DNA from: Deltaproteobacteria bacterium
GTDB taxonomy: Bacteria; Acidobacteriota; Thermoanaerobaculia; Multivoradales; JAHZIX01
Direction: 5' to 3'
Assembly (NCBI GenBank): GCA_022601195.1
Contig: JAHZIX010000010.1
Location: 1-64,000, forward strand
DNA: 64,000 bases
Shown: positions 23,642 through 33,111 of the stretch, in pieces
Position numbering within the stretch: the first letter of the stretch is position 1
Layout of the letters: each line of letters opens with the position of its first letter
Translations under genes and position numbers: made by a program
The notes under the pieces: model-generated
What the model was told of the DNA's origin: nothing
Database searches by the model: none
The model's input: the letters and a program-made list of their open reading frames with translations, nothing else

Positions 23642-24041
23642 TGCCTTCCTCCACTCACTCAGCGCCCTTGAAAACCCCAGAGGCACTCGGTTCGGTAATT
23701 TTCTTCAGTAACTTGCTACGGTAACTTTCAACGGTCCCGTTACCATCGTACTGAGGAGGAGGCTGCCGGTGCAAGGCGCTAGGAGCCTGTCTCGAATTGA
23801 CGGTTTGTGGCTGACGGAGCGCCACGGGAGGTCCCTCAAGGCGCTCTTGCAGTCGAAACCTGGTTGGTTTCGTCAAAAAAGCAACGCCGAGGGGACCCCG
23901 TGCCGCCCGTCCGACGATGGGCCGTTCAATGCGCGACAGCGCTCATAGCCCTTCCTCCTCACCGACTTCCTGAAGAGGCGTTGAAGTCGAGGATGGGTGG
24001 GCAGGTTAGGGCTAGACTAGGGAAGCGGGGAGGAAGAAGAT
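23642..24041. other. Divergent intergenic region
   Basis: No gene is supported in these 400 bases. A GGTAAC at 23720-23725 and GTTACC at 23739-23744 form an inverted repeat that could be an operator for the SPFH operon. A segment at 23946-23971 (TAGCCCTTCCTCCTCACCGA) resembles the right end of the dispersed intergenic element and is listed separately. Confidence 0.4.
23946..23971 (-). repeat. Half-copy of the dispersed intergenic element
   Basis: The sequence TAGCCCTTCCTCCTCACCGA matches the reverse complement of 21021-21046 except for a few bases and also resembles 51655-51675. No matching second end was found nearby, so this looks like a truncated copy. Confidence 0.4.
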
Positions 24042-25253
24042 TTGTCGAACCTAAAAGATTCGGAGTCGCCGGTGGGCGAGGCTCTTCAGTTGCTGGCGGA
24101 GGAGGTCCGTCAGCGGCTGGCAACCCACCCCTGGGGACATCTGCTCACCGACCGCCGCCAACCATTGACGCTGACCCTCTCCATTCCCCTGGAGACCCGC
24201 AATGGGGAGCTCCTTCGAGCCGAGAAAGACTCAACCCAGGCTCTCTCCGAGGGCGTCGAAGCCTTGCTCGCCCACCGCGCCCTCTTTCAGCCCGGCGCCG
24301 TATTCTGCCTGCGCTGCAGTAGCGCCGAGTGCGAGCATGCCCATCCGACCCAATCCCGGGAAGTTTTTGCGGGTTACGGGCCCACGGGGATTCCACGGTT
24401 CCTGGAGTTGGACCAATGGCTGCTGGAATCCCGAGACCCCCGGGTCAACCTGCTCTACCAGGAACGCCCCGGCTTGATCACCTTCGAACGACCCGGCGAC
24501 AAGCTCTCCAAAAGGCTCCTCCCCATCTACCGGGACCGCAAGAGCGGTTTTCACCTCCATGGCCAAGTGGCCGCCGGCTTCTACACGATTCGAGATGCTG
24601 CCGGAGATGCCCACACCTTGGCCATCACCCTGCAGCTCATCTCTTCCGGGAAACACCCAACTCGGCGCCGTTTTGGCCTCAACCTCTTGGGCATCGGCCC
24701 TCATGGAGAAAGCCTTTCCGATCTTCAGGCCCGTCTGGGGGGACTGCCCTGGGAAGAAGCCCTACGCTGGGGCCGGGAAGCCTTGGACAGCATCGAGAAA
24801 GCCACCGCCCGACCCAAAGGGCTCACCAAGACCACTCTCCATCGACGTCTGCAAGGATTGATGGGCGGCATGGCTCGGCGCCTAGAGAAAAGCCGCCGCT
24901 CCCAGAAGCGCCGCACCCTCCACGCTCAGCAGCGACACACCCAAAGTGACCGTCCCACGGACATGGCCATGGCCGATCTTCGCCAAGCCGGCGAGAGCGA
25001 TTTTCTATTCGATATCCGAAACAAGACCCTTGTGGTTCTGGGAGCAAAGGGTCGCGCCCACGTCTTCAGCTTGGCTGGAAAGCACGTCACCTCGGTTCGT
25101 TACGGGCCACCGGCCATCGAGCGCCGCCTGGAACGGGGCCAATGGCAACCGGCGAGTCCGGAGGAGCGCTTGGAGATGACGACGGCTCTGGCCCGTGCCG
25201 GACAGGCCGGACAGGCTGGACAAGCCGGAGCCAAGAAAGTAGATCCTCTCTGA
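24042..25253 (+). CDS. Unknown protein with SWIM-like zinc finger
   Basis: The family is not recognised. The 403-aa product starts at a TTG with GAGGAAG upstream. It contains a likely zinc site, C89-x2-C92-x4-C97-x-H99 with another His at 101 (CLRCSSAECEHAHP). The spacing resembles a SWIM-type finger but is not identical to the CxCxnCxH consensus. A very basic helical region (about residues 265-310, rich in R and K) could bind nucleic acid, and the end has a repeated AGQAGQAGQAG. It is cytoplasmic, with no signal or membrane segment. It stands alone, so context does not help. Confidence 0.6.
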   Translation: MSNLKDSESPVGEALQLLAEEVRQRLATHPWGHLLTDRRQPLTLTLSIPLETRNGELLRAEKDSTQALSEGVEALLAHRALFQPGAVFCLRCSSAECEHAHPTQSREVFAGYGPTGIPRFLELDQWLLESRDPRVNLLYQERPGLITFERPGDKLSKRLLPIYRDRKSGFHLHGQVAAGFYTIRDAAGDAHTLAITLQLISSGKHPTRRRFGLNLLGIGPHGESLSDLQARLGGLPWEEALRWGREALDSIEKATARPKGLTKTTLHRRLQGLMGGMARRLEKSRRSQKRRTLHAQQRHTQSDRPTDMAMADLRQAGESDFLFDIRNKTLVVLGAKGRAHVFSLAGKHVTSVRYGPPAIERRLERGQWQPASPEERLEMTTALARAGQAGQAGQAGAKKVDPL

Positions 25254-25470
25254 GGCCAGAGCTATAGCAGCTCTCGCCCCAACACCCCGTCTGGATTCTC
25301 GAGACCTCGCCGCCGGGGGCATTCCCTCCCTCGAGATAAAGATTCCATTTGTAATGTTTTCTCAGCTCTCCCTCCCCCTTCTCCCTGCCCCCTCTTTCCT
25401 GAGTCAACGTTCTCTGGCTCGCCCTTTCCACCAACTTGAACCAATAGTGCTTCACCCCGAATTCATGTTA

Positions 25471-25489
25471 GAATGATTTAAATTCATTC
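25471..25489 (+). promoter_or_regulatory. AT-rich palindrome before nitrilase-like gene 1
   Basis: GAATGA and TCATTC flank TTTAAAT, a 19-base palindrome lying 21 bases before the start codon in an otherwise GC-rich window. It could be an operator or part of a -10 region. The corresponding position of the paralogous gene at 29042 lacks it. Confidence 0.35.
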
Positions 25490-25510
25490 AGATTTTACAG
25501 CGGGAGCGAA

Positions 25511-28270
25511 ATGACGACTTCGCAAGCTCGAGCTGATTCCACCGAAGACCCGGATCTCGGCCACAGCACTACGTTGCACGGTTTCGTAGCCCAATGCCAG
25601 CCTCTCTTTTGGAAAAACCGAAAAAACATGCTGCTGGAAAGGTGGTTTCAGTGGCCGCCGGATATTTTCGCGCTGACCTCCCTTATTCTGGACGCCACTG
25701 GTGCCTACCGCCGGGGAGCCTCGCCGCCCAAGGGAAACCAGTGGCCGCCTACCGAATGGCCCGGCACAGCCGAGAGGTTGGCTCGCCAGTGGAGAAATTG
25801 GGTCGCCGATGGTTGCATCGGGCCAAATCCCCTGGCGAACTCCTACATCACCAGGCTGAAAAGCCTCGGACCCACCATCCTCGATGAGCTCTACGATTGC
25901 GAGACAGACGACTCCTGGGAGCTTTGTCAAGTGCTTCTGGAGTTACACGGCATCGCTGACGAAGCCATGAGCGGAGTCGGAATCGCCTTCTCTCCTTTTG
26001 CCAGTATGCATCAGGTACGACCCGACAAGGACGAAGAAGTCTCCGACAAAATCTCGAAGTTCTACCTTCAGGCCAATTTTCTTTTGACGCTCCGAGGCTC
26101 CCTGAGTCGTCTACCGAAATATCGGGGCATCGTTCTGCCGAAATCCAGAACCCCACAGGTAGGGCTAACCCTCCGGTCGTTTTCGAACAACCTGACCTTT
26201 CATATGACCGAAGTCGATGTTGCCTGGAGAGCCTTTCCATGGCTGAACACCGACGAGAACATAGTCAATGTCATGGTTGTGCCGTGGCCCTTCGAGGTCG
26301 AAGCGAGCTCCTTCAAGACCGTTCACCCGGCTGGCTCCAGCTACTCCGGGGATGTGCGATATTTTCACTACAAACCGAGAGCAAAAGGCGAGAAGATTCT
26401 CTCGCTGCTGGCCAAATACCTCCTTGCTGTGCAGGGAGAAGTTCGCCGGGTCCACGTATTGGTCTTTCCCGAGATGGCATTGGGGAGGCGAGACCTGACG
26501 ATTCTCAAAAGAAAACTCGAAGCAGCTCTCCTTCCCAATCAGATGCCGATGATCATTTCCGGCGTTAGCGTGGAGTACAAAGAACAAGACGATTCCGGAG
26601 GTGAGGTAGGGCAATCCGAAGGAGGCCCAGCGGCTTCGTCCTCCGTCGATTCACAAACCAAAGAACATATGCAGCACGGGCCTCAGGCCACGGCGTCGAA
26701 TCGCGTCGTCCTATCTCTTTACTACGCCGGAAAATGGCATGACGTCGTTCAGGACAAGCATCATCGTTGGCGAATCGATAGCCAGCAGATCGAACAGTAC
26801 GGCCTAGGTGGGGTTCTTTCAGGAGGGAGAATTTGGTGGGAAGCCCTTCAGGTTGTGAGGCGAAGATTGTCGGTCCTGGCGGCGAATTCCTGGCTCACCA
26901 TCTGTCCTCTGATCTGTGAAGATCTCGCCCGCCTGGACCCGGTTTCGGACCTCATCCGCGGAATCGGCCCCAGCCTCCTCACGGCGATTCTATTCGACGG
27001 GCCCCAGCTCAAATCCCGCTGGTCGGCACGCTATGCGAGCGTCTTTGCCGATGATCCCGGAAGCTCGGTTCTCACTGTCACTTCCCTTGGCATGAGCAAA
27101 CGCTCCACCCCCTCGGGACCGCTGGATCACGAAGGAAGGCTCGCTGCTGAAAAAGGCTCCCGCACAGTCGCCCTGTGGAGAGACCAGGAGAAAGGGTGGT
27201 ACCCCGTCTCGGTGGATCCCGATGGGTTTCCTGTCAGCACCCTGACCCTCAGTGCAATCTTGAGGAGTGAAACGTCTTTCGATGGCCGGGTCGACCTCGA
27301 GAGCTCAGCGGCCTTCATTATTCAAGGCCTGGTCAAACACTCTATTCCTGGTGGCTACAGCGGCCTCAAAGACTGGCTCGAGGCAGAAAGTAACGAAAAG
27401 GAAGATGGAGACGAAGGTACGTCTGAGCCATTCGACGAGGCTTTCCCCGAGGACTTCGATGAAGGAGAAACGGAACCGGAAGAGGATGAAAAAGAAAGAG
27501 ATGGCCAACGGAAGAAATTGAAGATCCTCGACATGTGCGAATTGACTCTCCTGACGTACTACGTCGACGCCGTCGTCGATCACCGGTCCAAACCGAAAGA
27601 GCTTCAGGAGTGGCTCCGGGAAGCCATCGCCATCGACCCAGAACAATCTTCCGAAACCGGCTCTGGCGAGCGATTCTCGACCGAGATCATTAGCTTTCTC
27701 ATTCACAGCATCCGGAAGCGGGATCTGGTTCCCAGGGAAGTACCGACTCCCCACCTGGTATTCGCCGTCGAGATTGTCACCGAGCTGGTGATCAAAGCTC
27801 GGGAGACCCTGGGCCCCGACTTCTTCAACCAAGGGAAAGTCTATTCCATCGACAATCTGCTCACCTTTTGGCGCACTCTGAAAGACGTCGCCTGGGAACA
27901 TATTGTCGACGTCTGCGAGAAGATGGAAAGTGACCTCGCCACCACCGCCGATGTCATCAGTGAGCTCGAGAAAGAGATTTCACGAGAGGGAGAGCGACTA
28001 AATTCCGAAGCGGAAAAGCGTTCCGAAAATATCGACAGACTCAAAGTTCACATCCGGCCCTACGAAGTCGGCCGCATCATGCTGATGACTCCCCTATCAA
28101 TTCTCTGGGCAGCCCACGCTCGCTTGTCCGCTCGTCGGCGGTTTGGTGTTCTCACTAGCGGAGAAGTAAAGCTACTGAAGGATGTCGAGCAATGCACTTC
28201 CGGAGAGACTTTCCACGGCACCTACCTCAAGTGGCGAAAAATGGCCAAGAAAAAATCCCCTCGAGAGTAA
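25511..28270 (+). CDS. Very large nitrilase-fold protein, copy 1
   Basis: The central part (about residues 250-530) fits the carbon-nitrogen hydrolase (nitrilase) fold. The likely catalytic triad is Glu321 in LVFPEMAL, Lys416 in QDKHHRW and Cys469 in PLICEDLAR, in the family's order. Nitrilase-fold enzymes cleave or transfer at nitriles or amides. The N-terminal 240 residues (RWFQWPPDIFALTSLILDAT, then FSNNLTFHMTE) and the C-terminal 380 residues are unrecognised. An acidic stretch near 630-665 precedes a helical part ending in GRIMLMTPLSILWAAHARLS. At 919 aa it is roughly three times a normal nitrilase. GGGAGCG precedes the ATG. A diverged paralogue follows at 29042. The substrate is unknown. 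Confidence 0.6.
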   Translation: MTTSQARADSTEDPDLGHSTTLHGFVAQCQPLFWKNRKNMLLERWFQWPPDIFALTSLILDATGAYRRGASPPKGNQWPPTEWPGTAERLARQWRNWVADGCIGPNPLANSYITRLKSLGPTILDELYDCETDDSWELCQVLLELHGIADEAMSGVGIAFSPFASMHQVRPDKDEEVSDKISKFYLQANFLLTLRGSLSRLPKYRGIVLPKSRTPQVGLTLRSFSNNLTFHMTEVDVAWRAFPWLNTDENIVNVMVVPWPFEVEASSFKTVHPAGSSYSGDVRYFHYKPRAKGEKILSLLAKYLLAVQGEVRRVHVLVFPEMALGRRDLTILKRKLEAALLPNQMPMIISGVSVEYKEQDDSGGEVGQSEGGPAASSSVDSQTKEHMQHGPQATASNRVVLSLYYAGKWHDVVQDKHHRWRIDSQQIEQYGLGGVLSGGRIWWEALQVVRRRLSVLAANSWLTICPLICEDLARLDPVSDLIRGIGPSLLTAILFDGPQLKSRWSARYASVFADDPGSSVLTVTSLGMSKRSTPSGPLDHEGRLAAEKGSRTVALWRDQEKGWYPVSVDPDGFPVSTLTLSAILRSETSFDGRVDLESSAAFIIQGLVKHSIPGGYSGLKDWLEAESNEKEDGDEGTSEPFDEAFPEDFDEGETEPEEDEKERDGQRKKLKILDMCELTLLTYYVDAVVDHRSKPKELQEWLREAIAIDPEQSSETGSGERFSTEIISFLIHSIRKRDLVPREVPTPHLVFAVEIVTELVIKARETLGPDFFNQGKVYSIDNLLTFWRTLKDVAWEHIVDVCEKMESDLATTADVISELEKEISREGERLNSEAEKRSENIDRLKVHIRPYEVGRIMLMTPLSILWAAHARLSARRRFGVLTSGEVKLLKDVEQCTSGETFHGTYLKWRKMAKKKSPRE

Positions 28271-28395
28271 GCCACAGAAACCACAAAGCCCTTTTCGACG
28301 GGTGCCCCTCCGAGGCCGGGCCACCCACTGGGATCAGCCAACGCAGGACCTTGGGACCAAGAAAATGGTACCGAGAGGACGCGAAAACGAGCCAG

Positions 28396-28835
28396 TTACT
28401 CCCCCACCTCAGAAGGCTTGCCCACCACCTCCGGAGACTTCTCGAGAGCCCGCGCGAAGCGCTTTTCTAGGTCCCGAAGATATCCCTCTTCGTGCCCCAG
28501 CGCCGAGGTCAGGCGATCTAGCAGCCCGCTCAGCTCTTTGTCTTCCCGTTGCAATTCCGCTTCGGTTTCGAGCTGAGCCTCGCTTTCGTTCGAGCCGCTA
28601 GCTCTCCGTTCCTGCCCCAAGGCCCGACCCAGGCGCCGAGAGGCTTCCACCATCAGCCATCGGCTACCGCGAAGGCTGCGCTTGATCAATTGATTCAGAG
28701 GCCGCGGGTCTACCTCCTGGCAAGCTTGGCAAATGGCTCCTCGCACTTCCGGTGCAGTCTCAGGCCAATTTCCTGTGATGACTCACCGAAGGTCCCGCCG
28801 AAGGGTGTTTGGTGTATCTGATAGGCCTCGGAGAC
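28396..28835 (-). pseudogene. Decayed copy of the membrane protein at 32018
   Basis: The minus strand encodes the C-terminal part of the family of the 296-aa protein at 32018-32908 (for example QACQEVDPRPLNQLIKRSLR and SGLLDRLTSALGHEEGYLRD). A second frame covers the preceding part (AYQIHQTPFGGTFGESS, matching GYLLHQAAIGGTLGEAS), with the frame change near 28740. The N-terminal transmembrane part is absent. It lies convergent to nitrilase-like copy 1 exactly as the intact gene lies relative to copy 2, so an ancestral two-gene unit was duplicated and this member decayed. Confidence 0.75.
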
Positions 28836-29041
28836 GGAAATAATACTCTTCGAATTCGCGATTTCGGAGCTAAGCGACCAGCTTGTAACCCCAGAGCCAC
28901 ATTGCAGTGTTTCCAATTTCGCAGGCGAACACTCCATTAAACTCCTCTTTTTCAGTGCCCACGCGACATCCCAGAAAAGCAAGGTCGTATGATACCCTCA
29001 TAACATACTTAACATTCGCGCTAATTCGACCCAAGGGCAAA

Positions 29042-31780
29042 ATGAAGAACTCGCAGGCTCAAGCTGATTCTAGCGATACCCCAGATCTAGCCCACAGCAC
29101 CACGTTCGGTGGTTTTGTAGCGCAATACCAACCTTTATTTTGGAAGAACATCAAGGACATGATTCTTGATAGGTGGTTTCAATGGCCTCCTGATGTCTTC
29201 GCGCTGACCTCTCTGATACTGGGCGCAACCGGCGCCTACCGACGGGGAGCGTCGCCACCTATGGGTTACAAATGGCCTCCATCCTCTTGGCCGGAGATTG
29301 CAACAGGCCGGGCCCGTGCCTGGAGGAACTGGGTAGCTGACGGATGCGAAGGCATAGGCCCCCTAAAGAATATCTACATCAATAGATTGCAGGACCTCGC
29401 GTCCACATCTCTCGATGAACTCTACGATTGCGAGACCGCAGACTCTTGGGAGCTCTGTCAGATACTCCTGGAGTTACATTGCATTTCTGACGAGGTAATG
29501 AGCGGAGTCGGAATCGGATTCTCGAGTTTGGCAAGCATTCATGAAGTGCTGCCGGAGAATAAACTAGAGACCTCTAACAGTATTTCACTTTTCTACCTTC
29601 AAGCCAATCTTCTCCTGACCATGCAAGGGTCTCTTAGTCGTTTACCGAAGTATCGTGGCATCGTCCTACCAAAATTCCAAACTCCACAAGTAGGTCTAAC
29701 CCTCAGGTCATTCTCGAACAACCTAACTTTTCACCAGACTGAGATTGACGTTGCCTGGACAGCTCTTCCATGGCCTAACCCTGGCGAGAACATTGTGAAT
29801 GTGATGATTGCCCCGTTGCCATTTGAGATTAGCGCTACTTCTTTCAGACCCTTTCACATGGAGGATTCCGGTAACTCAGGGAAGCTCCGTTACTTCCACT
29901 ACAAACCGCGAGAAGTACGCGAGAACACCGTGTCGATCTTGATCAATTACCTCCAAAGGGTACAGGAAGAAGTGAATCGCGTGGACCTACTGGTGATTCC
30001 CGAATTAGCATTGTCTATGGGAGACCTGACCAAACTCCAGAAAAGATTAGAAGTGACGCTTTTGCCGAACCAGATGCCTATGATTATTTCCGGCGTCAGC
30101 GTTTCGCCCCACGAGACCGTTACGGTTGAAGATAACAGCGGTCAACGCGAAATACATTCCATTGACCCTCAAGCCCGATCCCATGGGGCTGCGGGACCAA
30201 GGATAAGTGGAAACCGCGTATTCCTATCTCTCTACCGCGCAGGAAAATGGCACGATGCCGTCCAACGAAAACACCACCCTTGGCGTCTTGACAGCAATCA
30301 AATCGAACAGTACGGTCTTGGCGGGATCCTTTCGGGAGGAAGACAGCCCTGGTGGGAGGCCATTCAGGTCGGTAGAAGGCGATTATCTGTCTTTGCAGCA
30401 AACTCCTGGCTAGCCATCTGTCCCTTGATCTGTGAGGATCTGGCTAGATTAGACCCGGTTTCAGATCTCGTGAGAGGGATCGGGCCTAGCCTTCTCACCG
30501 CAATTCTACTCGATGGCCCTCAGCTTCCCTCCCGCTGGTCAGCTCGGTATGCCAGTGTCTACACTGATGATCCCGGCACCTCTGTTCTCACCGTTACCTC
30601 ACTCGGCATGAGCACTCGTTCGACCCCCTCTGGGCCACTGGATCACCAGGAGAGAGAGGCCGCCAAAAGAGCTTCCCGTACTGTTGCTTTGTGGAAGGAC
30701 CAGGAGAAGGGATGGTACCCCATCTCGGTAGACGTAGACGATTTCCCCTTGAGGACTCTGAGCCTCAGAATCAACCTCGAAAAAGAGGCCTCCTTCGATG
30801 GCAGAGTAAGCCTCGACAACTCATCTCCTCCTATTCTTCAGGGCCTAGTGAAACACTCCGTTCCGGTTAACTCTATCGGTTCCAGCAGCTGGTTCGAAGA
30901 TGAAATGGAAGCTAGGCAGAATCTAGAGAACTACCCAGAAGACTTCACCGAAGGAGGGAATGAAACAGAGAAGGAAGCGAGAAGGAAGCATATCGAGATT
31001 GAAAAACTGAAGTCTCTAGACATGACTGAATTGACCCTCCTCACCTACTACGTCGATGCCATCGTAGATCATCGGTCCGATCCAAGAGAGATTCAAGCCT
31101 GGTTTCTGGGAGCCATTGGTCTTGAACGAGAGCACTCTCCTCCAGTTGGCTCAGTGAATCCAATTTCGAGAGAGATAGCCGACTATGTCCTCCAGAATAT
31201 TGAAAAACGCGACTTGGTTCCGAGGGAAGTTCCCACTCCCCACCTGGCCTTCGCCGTCGAAATTATTACCGAAACGGTCCTCCTTGCCCGCGAGAAACTT
31301 GGAACGGATTTTTTCAGACCAAGAGAAGTCTTCTCGGTCAAAGAACTGCTCGCGTATTGGCAGAGCCTGAAGAGCGTTGCTTGGGAACAAATCGAGAGCG
31401 TATGTGAAAAGATGGAGGGTGCTCTGGAGTCGGACTCCGATGCCCCTACCAAATTTCAAAAAGAGATCTTACGAGAAGAAGAGAGATTGAGTGCGGAGGC
31501 TGAGATTCGCTCTCAGATCGCTAGCAAACGAACCCAGGACCCGAAACGACTCAAGGTGACTATTCGGCCTCATGAAGTCGGTCGAATCATGTTGATGACT
31601 CCCCTATCCATTCTCTGGGCCGCTCACGCAAGGCTCTCGGCCCGTCGGCGGTTCGGTGTTCTCACTCCGGAAGAGGTAAGGCTGCTAAGGGAAGTCGAGA
31701 AGGATACCTCCGGAGAGAGGTTTCATAGCACCTACTTGAAGTGGAGAGCGATGACCAAGAAGAAGTCGCAGCCCAAATAG
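29042..31780 (+). CDS. Very large nitrilase-fold protein, copy 2
   Basis: This is the paralogue of the protein at 25511, 912 aa from the ATG at 29042 (MKNSQAQADSSDTPDLAHST), with AGGG upstream. The nitrilase triad is conserved: Glu321 in LVIPELAL, Lys410 in QRKHHPW and Cys464 in PLICEDLAR. The C-terminal GRIMLMTPLSILWAAHARLS block is unchanged. The acidic linker is shorter. Codon use is visibly more AT-rich at third positions than in copy 1 and most neighbours, which argues against a recent simple tandem duplication and for separate histories or transfer. The open frame continues upstream to 28907, but that region does not match copy 1. The function is unknown. Confidence 0.6.
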   Translation: MKNSQAQADSSDTPDLAHSTTFGGFVAQYQPLFWKNIKDMILDRWFQWPPDVFALTSLILGATGAYRRGASPPMGYKWPPSSWPEIATGRARAWRNWVADGCEGIGPLKNIYINRLQDLASTSLDELYDCETADSWELCQILLELHCISDEVMSGVGIGFSSLASIHEVLPENKLETSNSISLFYLQANLLLTMQGSLSRLPKYRGIVLPKFQTPQVGLTLRSFSNNLTFHQTEIDVAWTALPWPNPGENIVNVMIAPLPFEISATSFRPFHMEDSGNSGKLRYFHYKPREVRENTVSILINYLQRVQEEVNRVDLLVIPELALSMGDLTKLQKRLEVTLLPNQMPMIISGVSVSPHETVTVEDNSGQREIHSIDPQARSHGAAGPRISGNRVFLSLYRAGKWHDAVQRKHHPWRLDSNQIEQYGLGGILSGGRQPWWEAIQVGRRRLSVFAANSWLAICPLICEDLARLDPVSDLVRGIGPSLLTAILLDGPQLPSRWSARYASVYTDDPGTSVLTVTSLGMSTRSTPSGPLDHQEREAAKRASRTVALWKDQEKGWYPISVDVDDFPLRTLSLRINLEKEASFDGRVSLDNSSPPILQGLVKHSVPVNSIGSSSWFEDEMEARQNLENYPEDFTEGGNETEKEARRKHIEIEKLKSLDMTELTLLTYYVDAIVDHRSDPREIQAWFLGAIGLEREHSPPVGSVNPISREIADYVLQNIEKRDLVPREVPTPHLAFAVEIITETVLLAREKLGTDFFRPREVFSVKELLAYWQSLKSVAWEQIESVCEKMEGALESDSDAPTKFQKEILREEERLSAEAEIRSQIASKRTQDPKRLKVTIRPHEVGRIMLMTPLSILWAAHARLSARRRFGVLTPEEVRLLREVEKDTSGERFHSTYLKWRAMTKKKSQPK

Positions 31781-31835
31781 GCCTATTTGTGACAGGGGGG
31801 GTAGTTATTCCCTCCCTGCTTCTACGAACGAAACT

Positions 31836-32015
31836 AGCCGTTCCTTCTCACCGGATTCGTTACGAGGCGGCGTAGCTGCCTGTAGGTGCAAGGAATTCGC
31901 TCCGATCCCAACACAGAAGAGCTGTCGGTACGGCGAGGAAAGGCTTGGAGAGAAGGAGGCAGCAGATGCAAGGAGATCCGCCGTCGTAGTAGAAAGTTGG
32001 TGAGAAGGAACGGCT
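31836..32015 (+). repeat. Dispersed intergenic inverted-end element, copy 2
   Basis: Perfect 17-bp inverted repeats, AGCCGTTCCTTCTCACC at 31836-31852 and its complement at 31999-32015, bound about 146 bases without a gene. Next to the left repeat is GGATTCGTTACGAGGC, shared with copies near 20951 and 51801. It lies between the convergent nitrilase-like and membrane-protein genes. Confidence 0.65.
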
Positions 32016-32017
32016 CG

Positions 32018-32908
32018 CTAACCAGGCGATTGCGGCGGTTCAGAATGTTCCATTGAGCCCTGCTCCACCACCTCAGGAGGCTTCTCGAGGGCCCGTGTGA
32101 AGCGTTTTTCGAGGTCCTGCAGATATCCCTCTTCGTGTCCCAGCGCCGAGGTCAGTCGGTCTAGCAATCCACTGAGCTCTTTGCCTTCCCGCTCCAACTC
32201 CGCTTCGGTCTCGACCTGGACCTCTCCTCCATTCGGCCCGCTAGCTCTTCTCTCCCGCCCCAAGGCCTTACCCAAGCGCCGAGAGGCCTCCACCAGGAGC
32301 CATCGGCTACCACGAAAGCTGCGCTTGATCAGCTGATTCAGTGGTCGTGGGTCGACTTCGAGGCAGGCTTGGCAAACGGCTACTCGCACCTTTTGTGCGG
32401 TCCCAGGCCCGACTGCCCCGGAAGCCTCCCCCAAGGTCCCCCCGATGGCAGCCTGGTGTAGCAGATAGCCCTCATGGAAGGTCTCGGAGAAGCGGTCCGT
32501 AGCTTCCTTGAGGGTCAAGAGAATGAGGATCTTCTTGATCACCTTGCGGACCAGATAGATGGCGATCTTGAACAGCGGTACCAGGAAAATCACCGAGAGG
32601 CAGCCGTGCCAGAAGGGTCGCTTCACTTCGCCGGCCAGGAGCCGAACTTCCGTGGTTGCCGCCTGCAGCTGTGCATTCCCGAGAACCTCCCGAACCATTC
32701 GTCGACGGACCCAGGCCAGAGCCCAGTCGTCGATATAGGGAAACGGGATGAGCGGGCAGAGGCTGGCCAACAGGCCGTACCAGGTGATGCGGCGAAACCA
32801 GGTTGGGGGCGGATCTGCGGAGCGCTGGCGCTTGCCCTCGCCCGCCCCATCTCGGCCCTGGGACGACTCAGCTGGGGTATCCATCTGCTCCCTATGGGGT
32901 TCCTCCAT
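32018..32908 (-). CDS. Membrane protein of unknown function beside nitrilase-like genes
   Basis: The family is not recognised. The 296-aa protein has a hydrophilic Ser/Gly/Arg-rich N-terminus, hydrophobic segments (GLLASLCPLIPFPYIDDWAL and CLSVIFLVPLFKIAIYL) separated by an amphipathic region, and a soluble C-terminus rich in Glu, Leu and Arg (SGLLDRLTSALGHEEGYLQD) that may form a coiled coil. The start is uncertain: the ATG at 32908 has no good ribosome-binding site, and the ATG at 32884 has GGGAG only 3 bases upstream. A decayed copy sits after nitrilase-like copy 1. Repeated pairing suggests a joint function with the nitrilase-like proteins, perhaps membrane recruitment; this is inference. 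Confidence 0.62.
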   Translation of the reverse strand: MEEPHREQMDTPAESSQGRDGAGEGKRQRSADPPPTWFRRITWYGLLASLCPLIPFPYIDDWALAWVRRRMVREVLGNAQLQAATTEVRLLAGEVKRPFWHGCLSVIFLVPLFKIAIYLVRKVIKKILILLTLKEATDRFSETFHEGYLLHQAAIGGTLGEASGAVGPGTAQKVRVAVCQACLEVDPRPLNQLIKRSFRGSRWLLVEASRRLGKALGRERRASGPNGGEVQVETEAELEREGKELSGLLDRLTSALGHEEGYLQDLEKRFTRALEKPPEVVEQGSMEHSEPPQSPG

Positions 32909-33111
32909 AGAGGCATGGTAACCGAAACGACTCTCTCCCCCAGGGAAACCGAATTCCCCTGATAGAAGATCGTGGGAAGTCTTCTAGCCTCCTTCTTGTT
33001 ACACTAGTTGACCCGGGCCGGGGCCAGCGAGAGGGCTAGCTGCCGACCCCAACAACCCAGTTTGGACACCCACTCTTCGTACCGAGTCTTCCAGAACCGC
33101 CCGATGCTCCC

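Noticed and set aside
28907..29041. N-terminal extension of nitrilase-like copy 2
   Set aside because: Copy 1 has no counterpart, and the ATG at 29042 aligns with the copy 1 start.
25511..31780. Reverse transcriptase-nitrilase defence protein (DRT type)
   Set aside because: No YADD-type motif or other polymerase feature is visible in either protein.
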